Assembly (NCBI GenBank): GCA_009360345.1
Contig: SPDP01000001.1
Location: 2,108,001 to 2,172,000 of the forward strand
Length of the DNA: 64,000 nucleotides
Direction: 5' to 3'
Source: Alcaligenaceae bacterium SAGV5
GTDB taxonomy: Bacteria > Pseudomonadota > Gammaproteobacteria > Burkholderiales > Burkholderiaceae_B
Positions 8,298 to 16,710 of this stretch are shown piece after piece (position 1 is the stretch's first letter; every line of letters begins with the position of its first letter). Below the pieces are notes generated by a model. It saw only the letters and a program-made list of their open reading frames with translations. It searched no databases and was not told where the DNA came from. Position numbers and translations under genes: made by a program.

Positions 8298-9407
8298 GTG
8301 CATCAAGTCGAACTCTCCTACACTTTCGGTGTCCCGCGCGCCAATGCCGCCACCATCCGCAATCCGCTGATGGATCTGCTGCATGCCATCCGCGAACATG
8401 GTTCGATCTCGGCCGCCGCCAAGGCCCTGGATCTGTCCTATCGCCACGTCTGGGGCGAACTCAAGCGCTGGGAGAAGAACCTCGGGCACGCGCTGGTGAT
8501 CTGGGACAAGGGCCAGCCGGCGCGTCTGACGGAGTTCGGCAACAAGCTGCTGTGGGCCGAGCGGCAGGCCCAGGCGCGGCTGGCGCCGCAGATCGGGGCT
8601 TTATATGCCGACCTGGAACGGGCCTTCGCGGTCGCGTTCGATGACGCGGCCCATGTGGTCGCCCTGCATGCCAGCCATGACGACGCGCTGGCGTCGCTGC
8701 GCGAGCATTCCGTGGCCAGCGACAAGCTGCATCTGGACATACGCTTCACCGGCAGCGTCGATGCGATCAAGGCATTGAACGAAGGCCGATGCGTCATGGC
8801 GGGGTTCCACGCTCCCGCCGATTCCCCGCCGGGGTCGCTGGCGGAGCGTACCTACAAGCCGCTGCTGCAGCCCGGCCAGCACAAGATCATCGGTTTCGCC
8901 CGCCGCAGCCAGGGATTGATGGTGGCGCGGGGCAATCCGCTCGCCCTTGCTTCGTTGGACGATCTCGTCCGGCCCGGCGTGCGCTTCGTGAACCGCCCGC
9001 TGGGGACGGGCACGCGGGTGCTGCTGGACGAGTTGCTGGCCCGGCACGCGCTGTCGCCCGCGGACATCGAGGGCTATGGCCACACCGAGCCGTCGCACGC
9101 GGCGGTGGCGCACGCGGTGGCGTCGGGTGCCGCGGATGCCGGCCTGGGCATCGAGGTCGCCGCCCGGACCAGCAGGCTCGATTTCATCCCCCTGGTGTCC
9201 GAAAACTACTTCCTGGTCTGCCTGAAATCCACGCTGGAACTGCCATCCACCCAGGCATTGCTGGGCATCCTGCGTAGCGAGGCCTGGCAGCGCAAGCTGG
9301 CGGCGACGCCGGGATACGCGCCGCAGCAAAGCGGCGAGGTGCTGTCGATGCGGCGGGTGCTGCCCTGGTGGAATTTCCGCATGCCCAAGTCCGGCAAGCG
9401 GGACTGA
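8298..9407 (+). CDS. ModE/TunR-like HTH regulator with periplasmic-binding-protein-like domain
   Basis: A 369-residue regulator starting at GTG. The N-terminal ModE-like winged HTH (about 20-90) contains GSISAAAKALDLSYRHVWGE. It is fused to a C-terminal PBP-like domain (about 120-330) rather than to the molybdate-binding TOBE domains of ModE. Related proteins lie beside tungstate transporters and formate dehydrogenases and are thought to sense tungstate or molybdate (family knowledge). It is divergent from tupBCA and ends nine bases from convergent fdhD. It probably controls tup and fdh through the shared palindrome; whether it represses or activates is unknown. Confidence 0.88.
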   Translation: MHQVELSYTFGVPRANAATIRNPLMDLLHAIREHGSISAAAKALDLSYRHVWGELKRWEKNLGHALVIWDKGQPARLTEFGNKLLWAERQAQARLAPQIGALYADLERAFAVAFDDAAHVVALHASHDDALASLREHSVASDKLHLDIRFTGSVDAIKALNEGRCVMAGFHAPADSPPGSLAERTYKPLLQPGQHKIIGFARRSQGLMVARGNPLALASLDDLVRPGVRFVNRPLGTGTRVLLDELLARHALSPADIEGYGHTEPSHAAVAHAVASGAADAGLGIEVAARTSRLDFIPLVSENYFLVCLKSTLELPSTQALLGILRSEAWQRKLAATPGYAPQQSGEVLSMRRVLPWWNFRMPKSGKRD

Positions 9408-9416
9408 GGCGATCGG

Positions 9417-10298
9417 TCAGGCTTCTTGCGGCATGGGCCGCGCGGGGCGGGGCGCTCCGGCCAGCCCGGGCTGCATGGCCAGGCGCCAGGGTGCGGTATA
9501 GCAGAGGAAGTGCTTGTTGGTGGCGCGGCCGATCGCGCACAGGCCCAGGCGTTCGGCCAGTTCGAAGCCCATTTGCGTGATGCCGCTGCGCGAGACGACG
9601 ATGGGAATGCCCATCTGCGCCGCCTTGATGATCATTTCGCTGGTGAGCCGGCCCGTGGTGTAGAAGACTTTGTCATGGCCGGCCATCCGGGCCTGGTCCT
9701 GCAGCCACATCCAGCCCGCGATGGTATCGATGGCGTTGTGGCGTCCGACATCTTCGACGAACATCAGCATGCGCTCGCCCTGGAACAGCGCGCAGCCGTG
9801 CACGGAGCCGGCGGACTTGTAGGTGGTTTCCTGCAGGCGGATGGCATCCAGCAGGCCGTAGAGCTGGCCCTGGGTGAGCCGGGCATCCTCGGGCAGGCGG
9901 ATGTCGTCGATCTCGTCCATCAAGCCGCCGAAGACGCTGCCTTGGCCGCAGCCGGTGGTGACCACGCGCTGGGACGTGCGGGCCTCGAGGTCCTGGATGC
10001 CGCCGCGCGTCTGGACGGCCGCGGCCTGGACTTCCCAGTCGACGGTGACCGCCTCGACTTCGTCCAGGGACCGCACCAGGCGCTGGTTGCGCAGGTAGCC
10101 CAGCACCAGCAGCTCGGGCATGGCGCCCAGGGTCATCAGCGTGACCAGTTCGCGTTTGTCGACGTAGACGGTCAGCGAACGCTCGGCCGGAATGGAAACG
10201 GTATCGCGCACGCCATGTTCGTTGACCACGGTGATCTCGCGCGTCAACGGCGCGCGGGCGTCGGTCAGGAAAGGGCGGTGGCGAGGCGGTGCGTTCAC
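9417..10298 (-). CDS. fdhD: Formate dehydrogenase accessory sulfurtransferase FdhD
   Basis: A 293-residue FdhD. FdhD passes sulfur from a cysteine desulfurase to the bis-MGD cofactor of formate dehydrogenase, which needs it for activity. The GTG start overlaps the stop of the upstream small gene (GTGA). Family motifs include TTGRLTSEMIIKAAQMGIP and DVGRHNAIDTIAGW. The persulfide cysteine is Cys117 in TTGCGQGS; the second cysteine of the CxxC motif seen in E. coli is Gly here, as in some other FdhD proteins. It is the last gene of the fdh operon. Confidence 0.93.
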   Translation of the reverse strand: MNAPPRHRPFLTDARAPLTREITVVNEHGVRDTVSIPAERSLTVYVDKRELVTLMTLGAMPELLVLGYLRNQRLVRSLDEVEAVTVDWEVQAAAVQTRGGIQDLEARTSQRVVTTGCGQGSVFGGLMDEIDDIRLPEDARLTQGQLYGLLDAIRLQETTYKSAGSVHGCALFQGERMLMFVEDVGRHNAIDTIAGWMWLQDQARMAGHDKVFYTTGRLTSEMIIKAAQMGIPIVVSRSGITQMGFELAERLGLCAIGRATNKHFLCYTAPWRLAMQPGLAGAPRPARPMPQEA

Positions 10299-10669
10299 TG
10301 CTTGGGCGCGGCGGCGTCGGGCGCCGCGGTATTGGGCGGTGCCTTGGCGGTTTCCGTGGGCGAGTGCGCGCCGGCGGCTTCCAGCGGCTTGGCCTCGGGC
10401 GGCGCATAGACGAAGGGGCCGGGGTCGGCGCAAGGCGGCATGGAGGCAGGCTCGTGTACGGTCTTGCCGGCGGCGCGCGCGCTGGCGAAGTAGGCGGCCG
10501 CGGTCTTGTTCTGCGCCTGGCAGAGCTTGTAGCCGTCGACCTTGCCCGCCCAGGCGGCGCGGGCGGCGGCCTCGGCCGCCTTGGCCTGGGCCTCGGGGCT
10601 GGGCGGGGGCAGCTTGGCAAGGGCCGCGGAGGAGAAGACGGCCAGCAGCAGCGCGAGAGCGGTTTTCAT
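10295..10669 (-). CDS. Small exported protein of the formate dehydrogenase operon, unknown function
   Basis: A 124-residue protein with a clear signal peptide (MKTALALLLAVFSSAALA) and a good GGAG ribosome-binding site. The mature part is Ala- and Pro-rich with two cysteines (YKLCQAQ and MPPCADP), perhaps a disulfide, and a low-complexity Pro/Ala tail. It lies between fdhC and fdhD and overlaps fdhD by four bases. The position suggests a periplasmic accessory role for formate dehydrogenase. I do not recognise a named family. Confidence 0.75.
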   Translation of the reverse strand: MKTALALLLAVFSSAALAKLPPPSPEAQAKAAEAAARAAWAGKVDGYKLCQAQNKTAAAYFASARAAGKTVHEPASMPPCADPGPFVYAPPEAKPLEAAGAHSPTETAKAPPNTAAPDAAAPKQ

Positions 10670-10698
10670 GCGGGATCTCCTGGTCGAGGCCGACGGGT

Positions 10699-11865
10699 TC
10701 AGGCGTTCGCCGGCCGGGTGTCCGGCTTCTTCTGCGCAGGCTGGGTGCGCTGGGCGGGGATCTTGCCCGCCTTGATGTCGTTGTACCAGAGTTCGTGGTG
10801 CTCGCGGGCCCAGGCCTCGTCCACGTAGCCGGTCTTCATGGCCTTGTAGGCGCCCTTCATGCCCAGGGTGCCCAGGTAGATGTGGCCCAGGAACATGCAC
10901 ATCATCAGGATGGTCGCCACGGCGTGGACCATGTGGGCGATCTGCATGGTGCCGCGGGTGTAGACCAGGCCGGGGATGACCCGGTCCAGCACCAGCCCGG
11001 ACCCGATGACGATGAAGCCCAGGAACAGCACGCCGCCCCAGAATACGAGCTTTTCCCCGGCGTTGAAACGGCCGGTGGGTACGTGCTGGCCGTTGAACAG
11101 CCCGCCGCCCTTGCGCAGCCAGACCATGTCGTCGCGTGTGGGCAGGTTGTCGCGGATGAAGGTGAAGAAGACCACCACCAGCGAAACCGCGAACAGCGGG
11201 CCCACGAAATTGTGGGCAGTCTTGAGCAGCCAGGTCATCCAGCCGAACAGGGCGCTACCCATGATGGGCAGCAGGAAGAACTTGCCGAAGGCCATGATCA
11301 GGCCCGAGATCGCCAGGACCACGAATGCGGCGGCATTGACCCAATGGGCCGCCCGTTCGAAGTACGTGAAGCGCTCGATCTTGCGGCCGGTCTCGGCGCC
11401 GTGGACGGTAAGCGGGCCCTTGGTGAAGTAGAACAGCGCGATGGCCACCAGCACGATCAGCAGCAGCGAGCCGCCGTAGGGGATCAGCCAGTTGTTGCGC
11501 ACCTGCCGCCAGGCTTCGCCGGCCGAGGTGTACTTCGAGCCCGGATACTGCACGAAGCGCTGGATCAGCACGCCGGCTTCCGGGGCTTCGCTGCGCGGCA
11601 GGCTGCTATAGCCGGGCTGGCCGGAATTGACCAGGCGCCAGTTCGGCGCGTTGTTGCCCGGCTGGACCTTGGCGCGCTCGGCGTTGGTCTGGTCGGCATA
11701 GCCCGGATCCTGGCTGGCGTCGGGCTTGACCTCGAAGATGTTGGCACTCTGGATGGCACCCATCGAGGTGCCGGCTGGGGGCTGCGCGGCATCCGCCGCC
11801 TGGGCGGCGGGGGATGCCAGCATGGCGCCGAACAGCGCGAGCGCGGCAAGTAGCGACCGTATCAT
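10699..11865 (-). CDS. fdhC: Formate dehydrogenase gamma subunit, cytochrome b
   Basis: A 388-residue inner-membrane cytochrome b556-type subunit. It is longer than the E. coli FdoI type because a signal peptide (ending ASPAAQA) and about 110 periplasmic residues precede the membrane domain. One helix (about 130-150) is followed by the four-helix cytochrome b domain, with candidate haem histidines in ERAAHWVNA, KTAHNFVG and IAHMVHAVA / FLGHIYLG. It passes electrons from formate oxidation to quinone. It lies downstream of fdhB and a small exported protein gene. Confidence 0.92.
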   Translation of the reverse strand: MIRSLLAALALFGAMLASPAAQAADAAQPPAGTSMGAIQSANIFEVKPDASQDPGYADQTNAERAKVQPGNNAPNWRLVNSGQPGYSSLPRSEAPEAGVLIQRFVQYPGSKYTSAGEAWRQVRNNWLIPYGGSLLLIVLVAIALFYFTKGPLTVHGAETGRKIERFTYFERAAHWVNAAAFVVLAISGLIMAFGKFFLLPIMGSALFGWMTWLLKTAHNFVGPLFAVSLVVVFFTFIRDNLPTRDDMVWLRKGGGLFNGQHVPTGRFNAGEKLVFWGGVLFLGFIVIGSGLVLDRVIPGLVYTRGTMQIAHMVHAVATILMMCMFLGHIYLGTLGMKGAYKAMKTGYVDEAWAREHHELWYNDIKAGKIPAQRTQPAQKKPDTRPANA

Positions 11866-11877
11866 GGCGACCTCCGG

Positions 11878-12111
11878 TCAGTTCACCCGGTTGTATTCGT
11901 TCTGGCCTTGCTGGGCCCGGGTCTTGAGTTCCTGTTCCCAGCTGTTCCGGTCTCCCGGGGTCCAGCCCGGCGCGGTGAAGGCCGAGACGCCGGTGCCCTT
12001 GTAAGCGGGCTCGCCGTTCTGGACCTTGCCCTGGTAGAGCGACTGGTCCCGTTCGGTGCAGGCGGCGGTGCCGAAAACGAGCAGGATGGCGAGAAAGACG
12101 CTGGCTTTCAT
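11878..12111 (-). CDS. Small exported protein or lipoprotein of the fdh operon
   Basis: A 77-residue protein with an N-terminal hydrophobic segment ending in FGTAAC; the Cys after a small-residue run suggests a lipobox, although the -3 residue is Thr rather than Leu. The mature part (YQGKVQNGEPAYKGTG, then a C-terminus rich in Gln, Asn and Glu) is hydrophilic. Its ATG overlaps the fdhB stop by one base (TGATG), so translation is coupled. It is probably a periplasmic or membrane-anchored accessory of the formate dehydrogenase. No firm family assignment. Confidence 0.75.
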   Translation of the reverse strand: MKASVFLAILLVFGTAACTERDQSLYQGKVQNGEPAYKGTGVSAFTAPGWTPGDRNSWEQELKTRAQQGQNEYNRVN

Positions 12112-12755
12112 CACTTGCCTCCGGTGGTGGTACCGCCCGGCTGGGGATTCTGCGGCGGCTGGCCGGCCTGCTTGGAGCCGTAGGCGGTACCCCAGCCCCA
12201 GACCTCGGCGCCCTTGCCGCGCGCGACCACGCGGGTGCGGAAGATGTCGGCGATCACGTCGCCATCGCCGCCCAGCAGCGCCTTGGTCGAGCACATTTCG
12301 GCGCAGGCCGGCAGCTTGCCTTCGGCCAGGCGGTTGCGGCCGTATTTCTTGAACTCTTCCTCGCTGCCGTGGGCTTCGGGGCCGCCGGCGCAGAAGGTGC
12401 ACTTGTCCATCTTGCCGCGTACGCCGAAGGTGCCCTGCGACGGGAATTGCGGGGCACCGAACGGACAGGCGTACGAACAATAGCCGCAGCCTATGCAGGT
12501 GTCCTTGTTGTGCAGCACCACGCCTTCGTCGGTGTGATAGAAGCAATTGACCGGGCAGACCGCCATGCAGGGCGCGTCGCTGCAGTGCATGCAGGCCACC
12601 GAGATGGACTTTTCGCCCGGCACGCCGTCGTTCAGCGTGACCACCCGCCGGCGGTTCACGCCCCACGGGACTTCGTGCTCGTTCTTGCAGGCGGTGACGC
12701 AGGCATTGCATTCGATGCAGCGCTCCGCATCACAGATGAACTTCATTCTGGCCAT
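12111..12755 (-). CDS. fdhB: Formate dehydrogenase beta subunit, four 4Fe-4S clusters
   Basis: A 214-residue ferredoxin-like electron-transfer subunit. Cysteine motifs for four [4Fe-4S] clusters are visible: CIECNACVTAC, CMHCSDAPCMAVCP, CIGCGYCSYACP and a split set ending CTFC...CAEMC. It lacks the C-terminal transmembrane anchor of E. coli FdnH, and ends in a Pro/Gly-rich tail. It shuttles electrons from FdhA to the cytochrome b subunit. It follows fdhA with a ten-base gap. Confidence 0.94.
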   Translation of the reverse strand: MARMKFICDAERCIECNACVTACKNEHEVPWGVNRRRVVTLNDGVPGEKSISVACMHCSDAPCMAVCPVNCFYHTDEGVVLHNKDTCIGCGYCSYACPFGAPQFPSQGTFGVRGKMDKCTFCAGGPEAHGSEEEFKKYGRNRLAEGKLPACAEMCSTKALLGGDGDVIADIFRTRVVARGKGAEVWGWGTAYGSKQAGQPPQNPQPGGTTTGGK

Positions 12756-12765
12756 GGCGCGCTCC

Positions 12766-15738
12766 TTATGCCTTCTCGATGTTGCAGATGGTGGTCTTGG
12801 TTTCCTGCATCATGGTGACGCTGTCGTAGCCGTAGGTGGTACCGGTGTTGACCGCCTCGCCGCGCACGATCGGAGCCGCGCCTTCGGGGTAGTAGTCCAG
12901 CAGATCCTTGCCCTGCCAGCGGCCCGCGAAGTGGAAGGGCATGAACGCGGTGTCCGGTCCGACCCGTTCGGTGACCAGGGCCTGCACGTTGAGCCGTGCG
13001 CCGGTGGGCGTGACCACCCAGCAGCGCGAACCGTTGGTGATGCCCCGTTCGGCCGCTGCCTTGGGGTTGATCTCGACGAAGCTTTCCTGCTGCAGCTCGG
13101 CCAGCCAGGGGTTGGACCGGGTCTCGTCGCCCCCGCCCTCGTATTCGGTCAGGCGGCCGGAAGTGAGGATGATGGGGAATTTCTCGTAGAGCTTGTCTTC
13201 CACGTTCTTCTGCTGCAGCGACTTGTACAGCGTCGGCAGGCGCCAGAAGGTCTTCATGTCGTCGTGGGTCGGGTACTTGGCGACGAGATCGGGGCGCGTG
13301 CCGTAGATCGGTTCGCGGTGCTGCGGGATGGGATCGGGGAAGTTCCAGACCACCGCGCGCGCCTTGGCGTTGCCGAAGGGGTGGCAGCCGTGGTTCTTCA
13401 TCACCACGCGGATGATGCCGCCCGACAGGTCGGTCTTCCAGTTCTTGCCCTCGGCCGCGGCCTTTTCGGCGTCGGTCAGTTCGTCCCACCAGCCGAGTTT
13501 CTTCAGCAGCACGTGGTCGAATTCCGGATAGCCGGTGGGGATGTCGGCGCCCTTGGAATGCGAGCCGTCCTCGGCCAGCAGGTTGACGCCGTTGCGCTCC
13601 ACGCCGAAGTTGGCGCGGAAGTTGCCGCCGCCGTCCATGACGTGCCGGGAGGTGTCGTACAGGTTGGGTGAGCCGGGGTGTTTGAGCTCGGGCGTGCCGA
13701 AGCAGGGCCAGGGCAGGCCGAAGTAGTCGCCCTGGATGTCGTAGCCGGTTTCCTTGTCGACCACGCTGCCCTTGGCGCGCAGGGTCTTGACGTCGAAGGC
13801 GTGCATCAGCCGCATGTGGGCCTTGAGCCGCTCCGGGCTCTGGCCGGTGTAGCCGATGGTCCAGTTGCTGCGGTTGATCTCGCGCAGGATGTCCTCGATG
13901 ACGGGCTCATCCATGCCCTTGACCTTCTGCATCTTGTAGTTCTTGCACAGCTCGGCGCCGAAGCCGAGTTTCTGCGCAAGCTGGTACATGATCATGTGGT
14001 CGGTGCGGCTGTCCCACAGCGGCTCGATGACCTTCTCGCGCCATTGCAGCGACCGGTTCGACGCCGTACAGGAGCCGCTGGTCTCGAACTGCGTGGCCGC
14101 GGGCAGCAGGTAGACGGCGCGGTTGGGGTTCAGGTCCTCGCTCTTGCCGGGCATGGCCGCCATCGCGGCGGTGGCCGAGGGGTAGGGATCGACCACGACC
14201 AGCAGGTCGAGCTTGTCCATGGCCCGCTTCATTTCCAGCCCGCGCGTCTGCGAGTTGGGCGCGTGGCCCCAGTAGAAGACGGCGCGCAGGTTGGAGTCCT
14301 GGTCGATGAGGTCGTTCTTCTCCAGCACGCCGTCGATCCAGCGCGAGACGGTGATGCCCGACTTGGTCATCATCGCGGGCGAGGCGTAGCGGCTCTTGAT
14401 CCAGTCGTAGTCGACGTCCCAGACCTTGGCGAAGTGGCGCCACGAACCTTCGGCCAGGCCGTAGTAGCCGGGCAGCGAATCGGGGTTGGGGCCGATGTCG
14501 GTCGCGCCCTGCACGTTGTCATGGCCGCGGAAGATGTTGGCGCCGCCGCCGGAAACGCCGACGTTGCCCAGCGCGAGCTGCACGATGCAGGAAGCGCGCA
14601 CCATGGCGTTGCCGATGCTGTGCTGGGTCTGGCCCATGCACCACACCAGCGTGCTGGGGCGGTTCTCGGCCATGGTCTTGGCGACGTTGTAGCAGGTGGC
14701 CTCGTCCACGCCGCAGGCTTCCAGGACCTTGTCCGGCGTCCACTTGGCCAGGACGTCGGCCTTGACCTGGTCCATGCCGTAGACGCGGTCGTTGATGTAT
14801 TTCTTGTCTTCCCAGCCGTTCTTGAAGATGTGATACAGCACGCCGAACAGGAAGGGGATGTCGGTGCCGGACCGGATGCGCACGTAGTGGTCCGCCTTGG
14901 CGGCCGTGCGGGTGAAGCGGGGGTCGGCGACGATGACCTTGCAGCCTTTTTCCTTGGCGTGCAGCAGGTGCAGCATGGACACCGGGTGGGCCTCGGCGGC
15001 GTTCGAGCCGATGTACAACGCAGCCTTGGAGTTCTGCATGTCGTTGTACGAGTTGGTCATGGCCCCGTAGCCCCAGGTATTGGCTACGCCGGCGACCGTG
15101 GTCGAGTGGCAGATGCGCGCCTGGTGGTCGCAGTTGTTGCTGCCCCAGAAGCTCATGAACTTGCGCAACAGATAGGACTGCTCGTTGTTGTGCTTGGACG
15201 AGCCGATCACGTAGACCGAGTCCTGGCCGCTTTCCTTGCGCAACTGGAGCATGCGGGCCGAGATTTCGTCGAGGGCGGTATCCCAGCTGATGCGCTGGTA
15301 CTTGCCGTTGACCAGCTTCATCGGATAGCGCAGGCGGTGCTCGCCGTGGCCGTGCTCGCGTACCGAGGCGCCCTTGGCGCAGTGCGCGCCGAGGTTGATG
15401 GGGGAGTCGAACACCGGTTCCTGGCGGACCCAGACGCCATTCTCGACCACGGCGTCGACCGAACAGCCCACCGAACAGTGCGTACAGACGGTGCGCCTGA
15501 CTTCGACCTTGCCTTTGCCGATGGCGGTCTTCTGGTCACCGTCGGCCGCGTCGGCTTTCCTGACCAGGCCGAGTTGCGTGGCGGCGAGCCCCGCGCCCAC
15601 GCCCAGTCCCGAGCGGCGCAGGAAGGTGCGGCGGTCCATGGTGGGCAGCGCGTGGGCCATGCCGCGGCGCAGGCTATGGACGAACGAGGAAGAGGATGCG
15701 CCGGAGTCGCCGGCGCCCGTTTTCTTGGTCAGCAGCAT
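12766..15738 (-). CDS. fdhA: Formate dehydrogenase alpha subunit, Mo/W-bis-MGD, cysteine type
   Basis: The 990-residue catalytic subunit oxidises formate to CO2. A twin-arginine signal (DRRTFLRRSG, 35-44) sends the folded enzyme to the periplasm. Cys85, Cys88, Cys92 and Cys120 bind the [4Fe-4S] cluster. The metal ligand is Cys210 in ARICHST, followed by the catalytic His211; there is no in-frame UGA/selenocysteine. The molybdopterin oxidoreductase domains follow, and the dinucleotide-binding domain forms the C-terminus. The nearby tungstate transporter suggests the metal may be tungsten rather than molybdenum; the sequence alone cannot decide. Confidence 0.95.
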   Translation of the reverse strand: MLLTKKTGAGDSGASSSSFVHSLRRGMAHALPTMDRRTFLRRSGLGVGAGLAATQLGLVRKADAADGDQKTAIGKGKVEVRRTVCTHCSVGCSVDAVVENGVWVRQEPVFDSPINLGAHCAKGASVREHGHGEHRLRYPMKLVNGKYQRISWDTALDEISARMLQLRKESGQDSVYVIGSSKHNNEQSYLLRKFMSFWGSNNCDHQARICHSTTVAGVANTWGYGAMTNSYNDMQNSKAALYIGSNAAEAHPVSMLHLLHAKEKGCKVIVADPRFTRTAAKADHYVRIRSGTDIPFLFGVLYHIFKNGWEDKKYINDRVYGMDQVKADVLAKWTPDKVLEACGVDEATCYNVAKTMAENRPSTLVWCMGQTQHSIGNAMVRASCIVQLALGNVGVSGGGANIFRGHDNVQGATDIGPNPDSLPGYYGLAEGSWRHFAKVWDVDYDWIKSRYASPAMMTKSGITVSRWIDGVLEKNDLIDQDSNLRAVFYWGHAPNSQTRGLEMKRAMDKLDLLVVVDPYPSATAAMAAMPGKSEDLNPNRAVYLLPAATQFETSGSCTASNRSLQWREKVIEPLWDSRTDHMIMYQLAQKLGFGAELCKNYKMQKVKGMDEPVIEDILREINRSNWTIGYTGQSPERLKAHMRLMHAFDVKTLRAKGSVVDKETGYDIQGDYFGLPWPCFGTPELKHPGSPNLYDTSRHVMDGGGNFRANFGVERNGVNLLAEDGSHSKGADIPTGYPEFDHVLLKKLGWWDELTDAEKAAAEGKNWKTDLSGGIIRVVMKNHGCHPFGNAKARAVVWNFPDPIPQHREPIYGTRPDLVAKYPTHDDMKTFWRLPTLYKSLQQKNVEDKLYEKFPIILTSGRLTEYEGGGDETRSNPWLAELQQESFVEINPKAAAERGITNGSRCWVVTPTGARLNVQALVTERVGPDTAFMPFHFAGRWQGKDLLDYYPEGAAPIVRGEAVNTGTTYGYDSVTMMQETKTTICNIEKA

Positions 15739-15753
15739 GCCGTGCTCCGGTGG

Positions 15754-15960
15754 TTAGACCAGCGTGGACTTGTAGTAGCGCTTGACGTGGTCGGTGACGC
15801 TGTAGCCGCCGCCCCGTTCGGGCGCGGGCCTGGCGGCCGCCTGGGGCGACGGGCCGGGGCGCAGAGAAGGCGCGACGACAGCTGTGGCGGCAACGGCGCC
15901 GGCGGTGGCGGCGCCGACGAAGAAACCCCGGCGGGATAGGTTGGCGGCGATCTTGGGCAT
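15754..15960 (-). CDS. Formate dehydrogenase-associated twin-arginine protein (FdhX-like)
   Basis: A 68-residue protein starting at 15960 (MPKIAANLSRRGFF), with a twin-arginine motif and a hydrophobic stretch like a Tat signal, then GGYSVTDHVKRYYKSTLV. This matches the short formate-dehydrogenase-region Tat-target family found directly before fdhA in many Beta- and Gammaproteobacteria. Its role is unknown; it may help export or anchor the enzyme. It is the first gene after the regulatory gap containing the second ModE-like palindrome. Confidence 0.85.
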   Translation of the reverse strand: MPKIAANLSRRGFFVGAATAGAVAATAVVAPSLRPGPSPQAAARPAPERGGGYSVTDHVKRYYKSTLV

Positions 15961-15983
15961 CTCTGTCTCCGTTGGGGCTGCCA

Positions 15984-16003
15984 GATATGAAGTGCTGTGC
16001 ATA
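15984..16003. promoter_or_regulatory. Candidate TunR/ModE-type operator, copy 2
   Basis: The same 20-base element as at 8233-8252, with the same TATGAA-N6-TGCATA core and only the two central bases changed. It lies 24-43 bases upstream of the fdhX start, in the gap before the fdh structural genes. The distance fits a repressor that blocks the promoter or early transcription. Found by direct reading; binding is inferred. Confidence 0.7.
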
Positions 16004-16014
16004 CTGTACCCCCG

Positions 16015-16026
16015 GTAACCGGTTAC
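16015..16026. promoter_or_regulatory. 12-bp perfect palindrome before fdhX
   Basis: GTAACCGGTTAC is a perfect 12-base palindrome, 12 bases beyond the ModE-like site and about 55 bases before the fdhX start. It may be a second operator. No counterpart was seen in the tup promoter. Confidence 0.35.
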
Positions 16027-16080
16027 AGGCAATGCCGCAAACCGTTCCTGGCCTCGGGTATACCCTCGGCCTTGCCGCGG

Positions 16081-16710
16081 TCAGGGCAGCATGTCGAAAC
16101 CCTGCGCCTCCACGCTGGCGAACGCCCGCGTGAACTCGCTCAGCGCCGCATAGAAGCGCGCCCGCGGGTGGGCCGACAGGGCGTCGCACATGGCGGGCAC
16201 CCACGGCAGCAGGTGGTCGCCGAAGAACTTGCGCTGGTTGGCGAGGTGGCACTGCGCCGCGTCCTCGCCGGCGATCAGGTAGCGCATGACTTCGCACAGG
16301 TAGGCGATGTGGTCCTCGGTCTCGGGCATGGCGGGGTCCCGGGCCAGGCCCAGGGCGGCCAGGTCATTCCGAAGTCCGACCAGCGATTTTTCGTTCAGGA
16401 AACCGTTCAGGTAGTGCGACCCGTACAGGTAGACCTCGGGCTTGCCCAGGCCGCCGAACAAGGCCTCGTACTCGTCGTGCAACGACGGATCGTCCATGTC
16501 CCGCGCGGCGGCGACCAGGTCGCGCCAGGGCGTTTCCAGGAAGGCGCCCGCCATCGGGGCTTCGGTGGCCGCCGCGCGCAGGCCGGCCGCGAAGGCCGGG
16601 TCGGGCGGCGCGTAGAACAGGCGCGCCAGCACGCCATAGAGTTCGGCGCGGGCGATTTCCTCGTCGAGCGAGGCCGAACCGATATCGGCGGGGGAAATGG
16701 AAGCGTTCAT
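16081..16710 (-). CDS. TorD/DMSO-reductase-family chaperone for formate dehydrogenase
   Basis: A 209-residue all-helical TorD-family protein. Visible features are the N-terminal RAELYGVLARLFYAPPD and the central LHDEYEALFGG followed by EVYLYGSHYLNGF; PETEDHIAYLCEVMRYL matches the conserved ExxxDH segment of the family. Such chaperones bind Tat signal peptides and hold the apo-enzyme until the cofactor is inserted. Its ATG overlaps the stop of the polyferredoxin gene (ATGA). The client is probably FdhA, downstream. Confidence 0.9.
   Translation of the reverse strand: MNASISPADIGSASLDEEIARAELYGVLARLFYAPPDPAFAAGLRAAATEAPMAGAFLETPWRDLVAAARDMDDPSLHDEYEALFGGLGKPEVYLYGSHYLNGFLNEKSLVGLRNDLAALGLARDPAMPETEDHIAYLCEVMRYLIAGEDAAQCHLANQRKFFGDHLLPWVPAMCDALSAHPRARFYAALSEFTRAFASVEAQGFDMLP

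Noticed and set aside
13678-15939. A 753-codon open frame on the plus strand opposite fdhA
   Set aside because: Shadow of fdhA; the predicted product is compositionally biased and crosses the end of the gene without any recognised domain.
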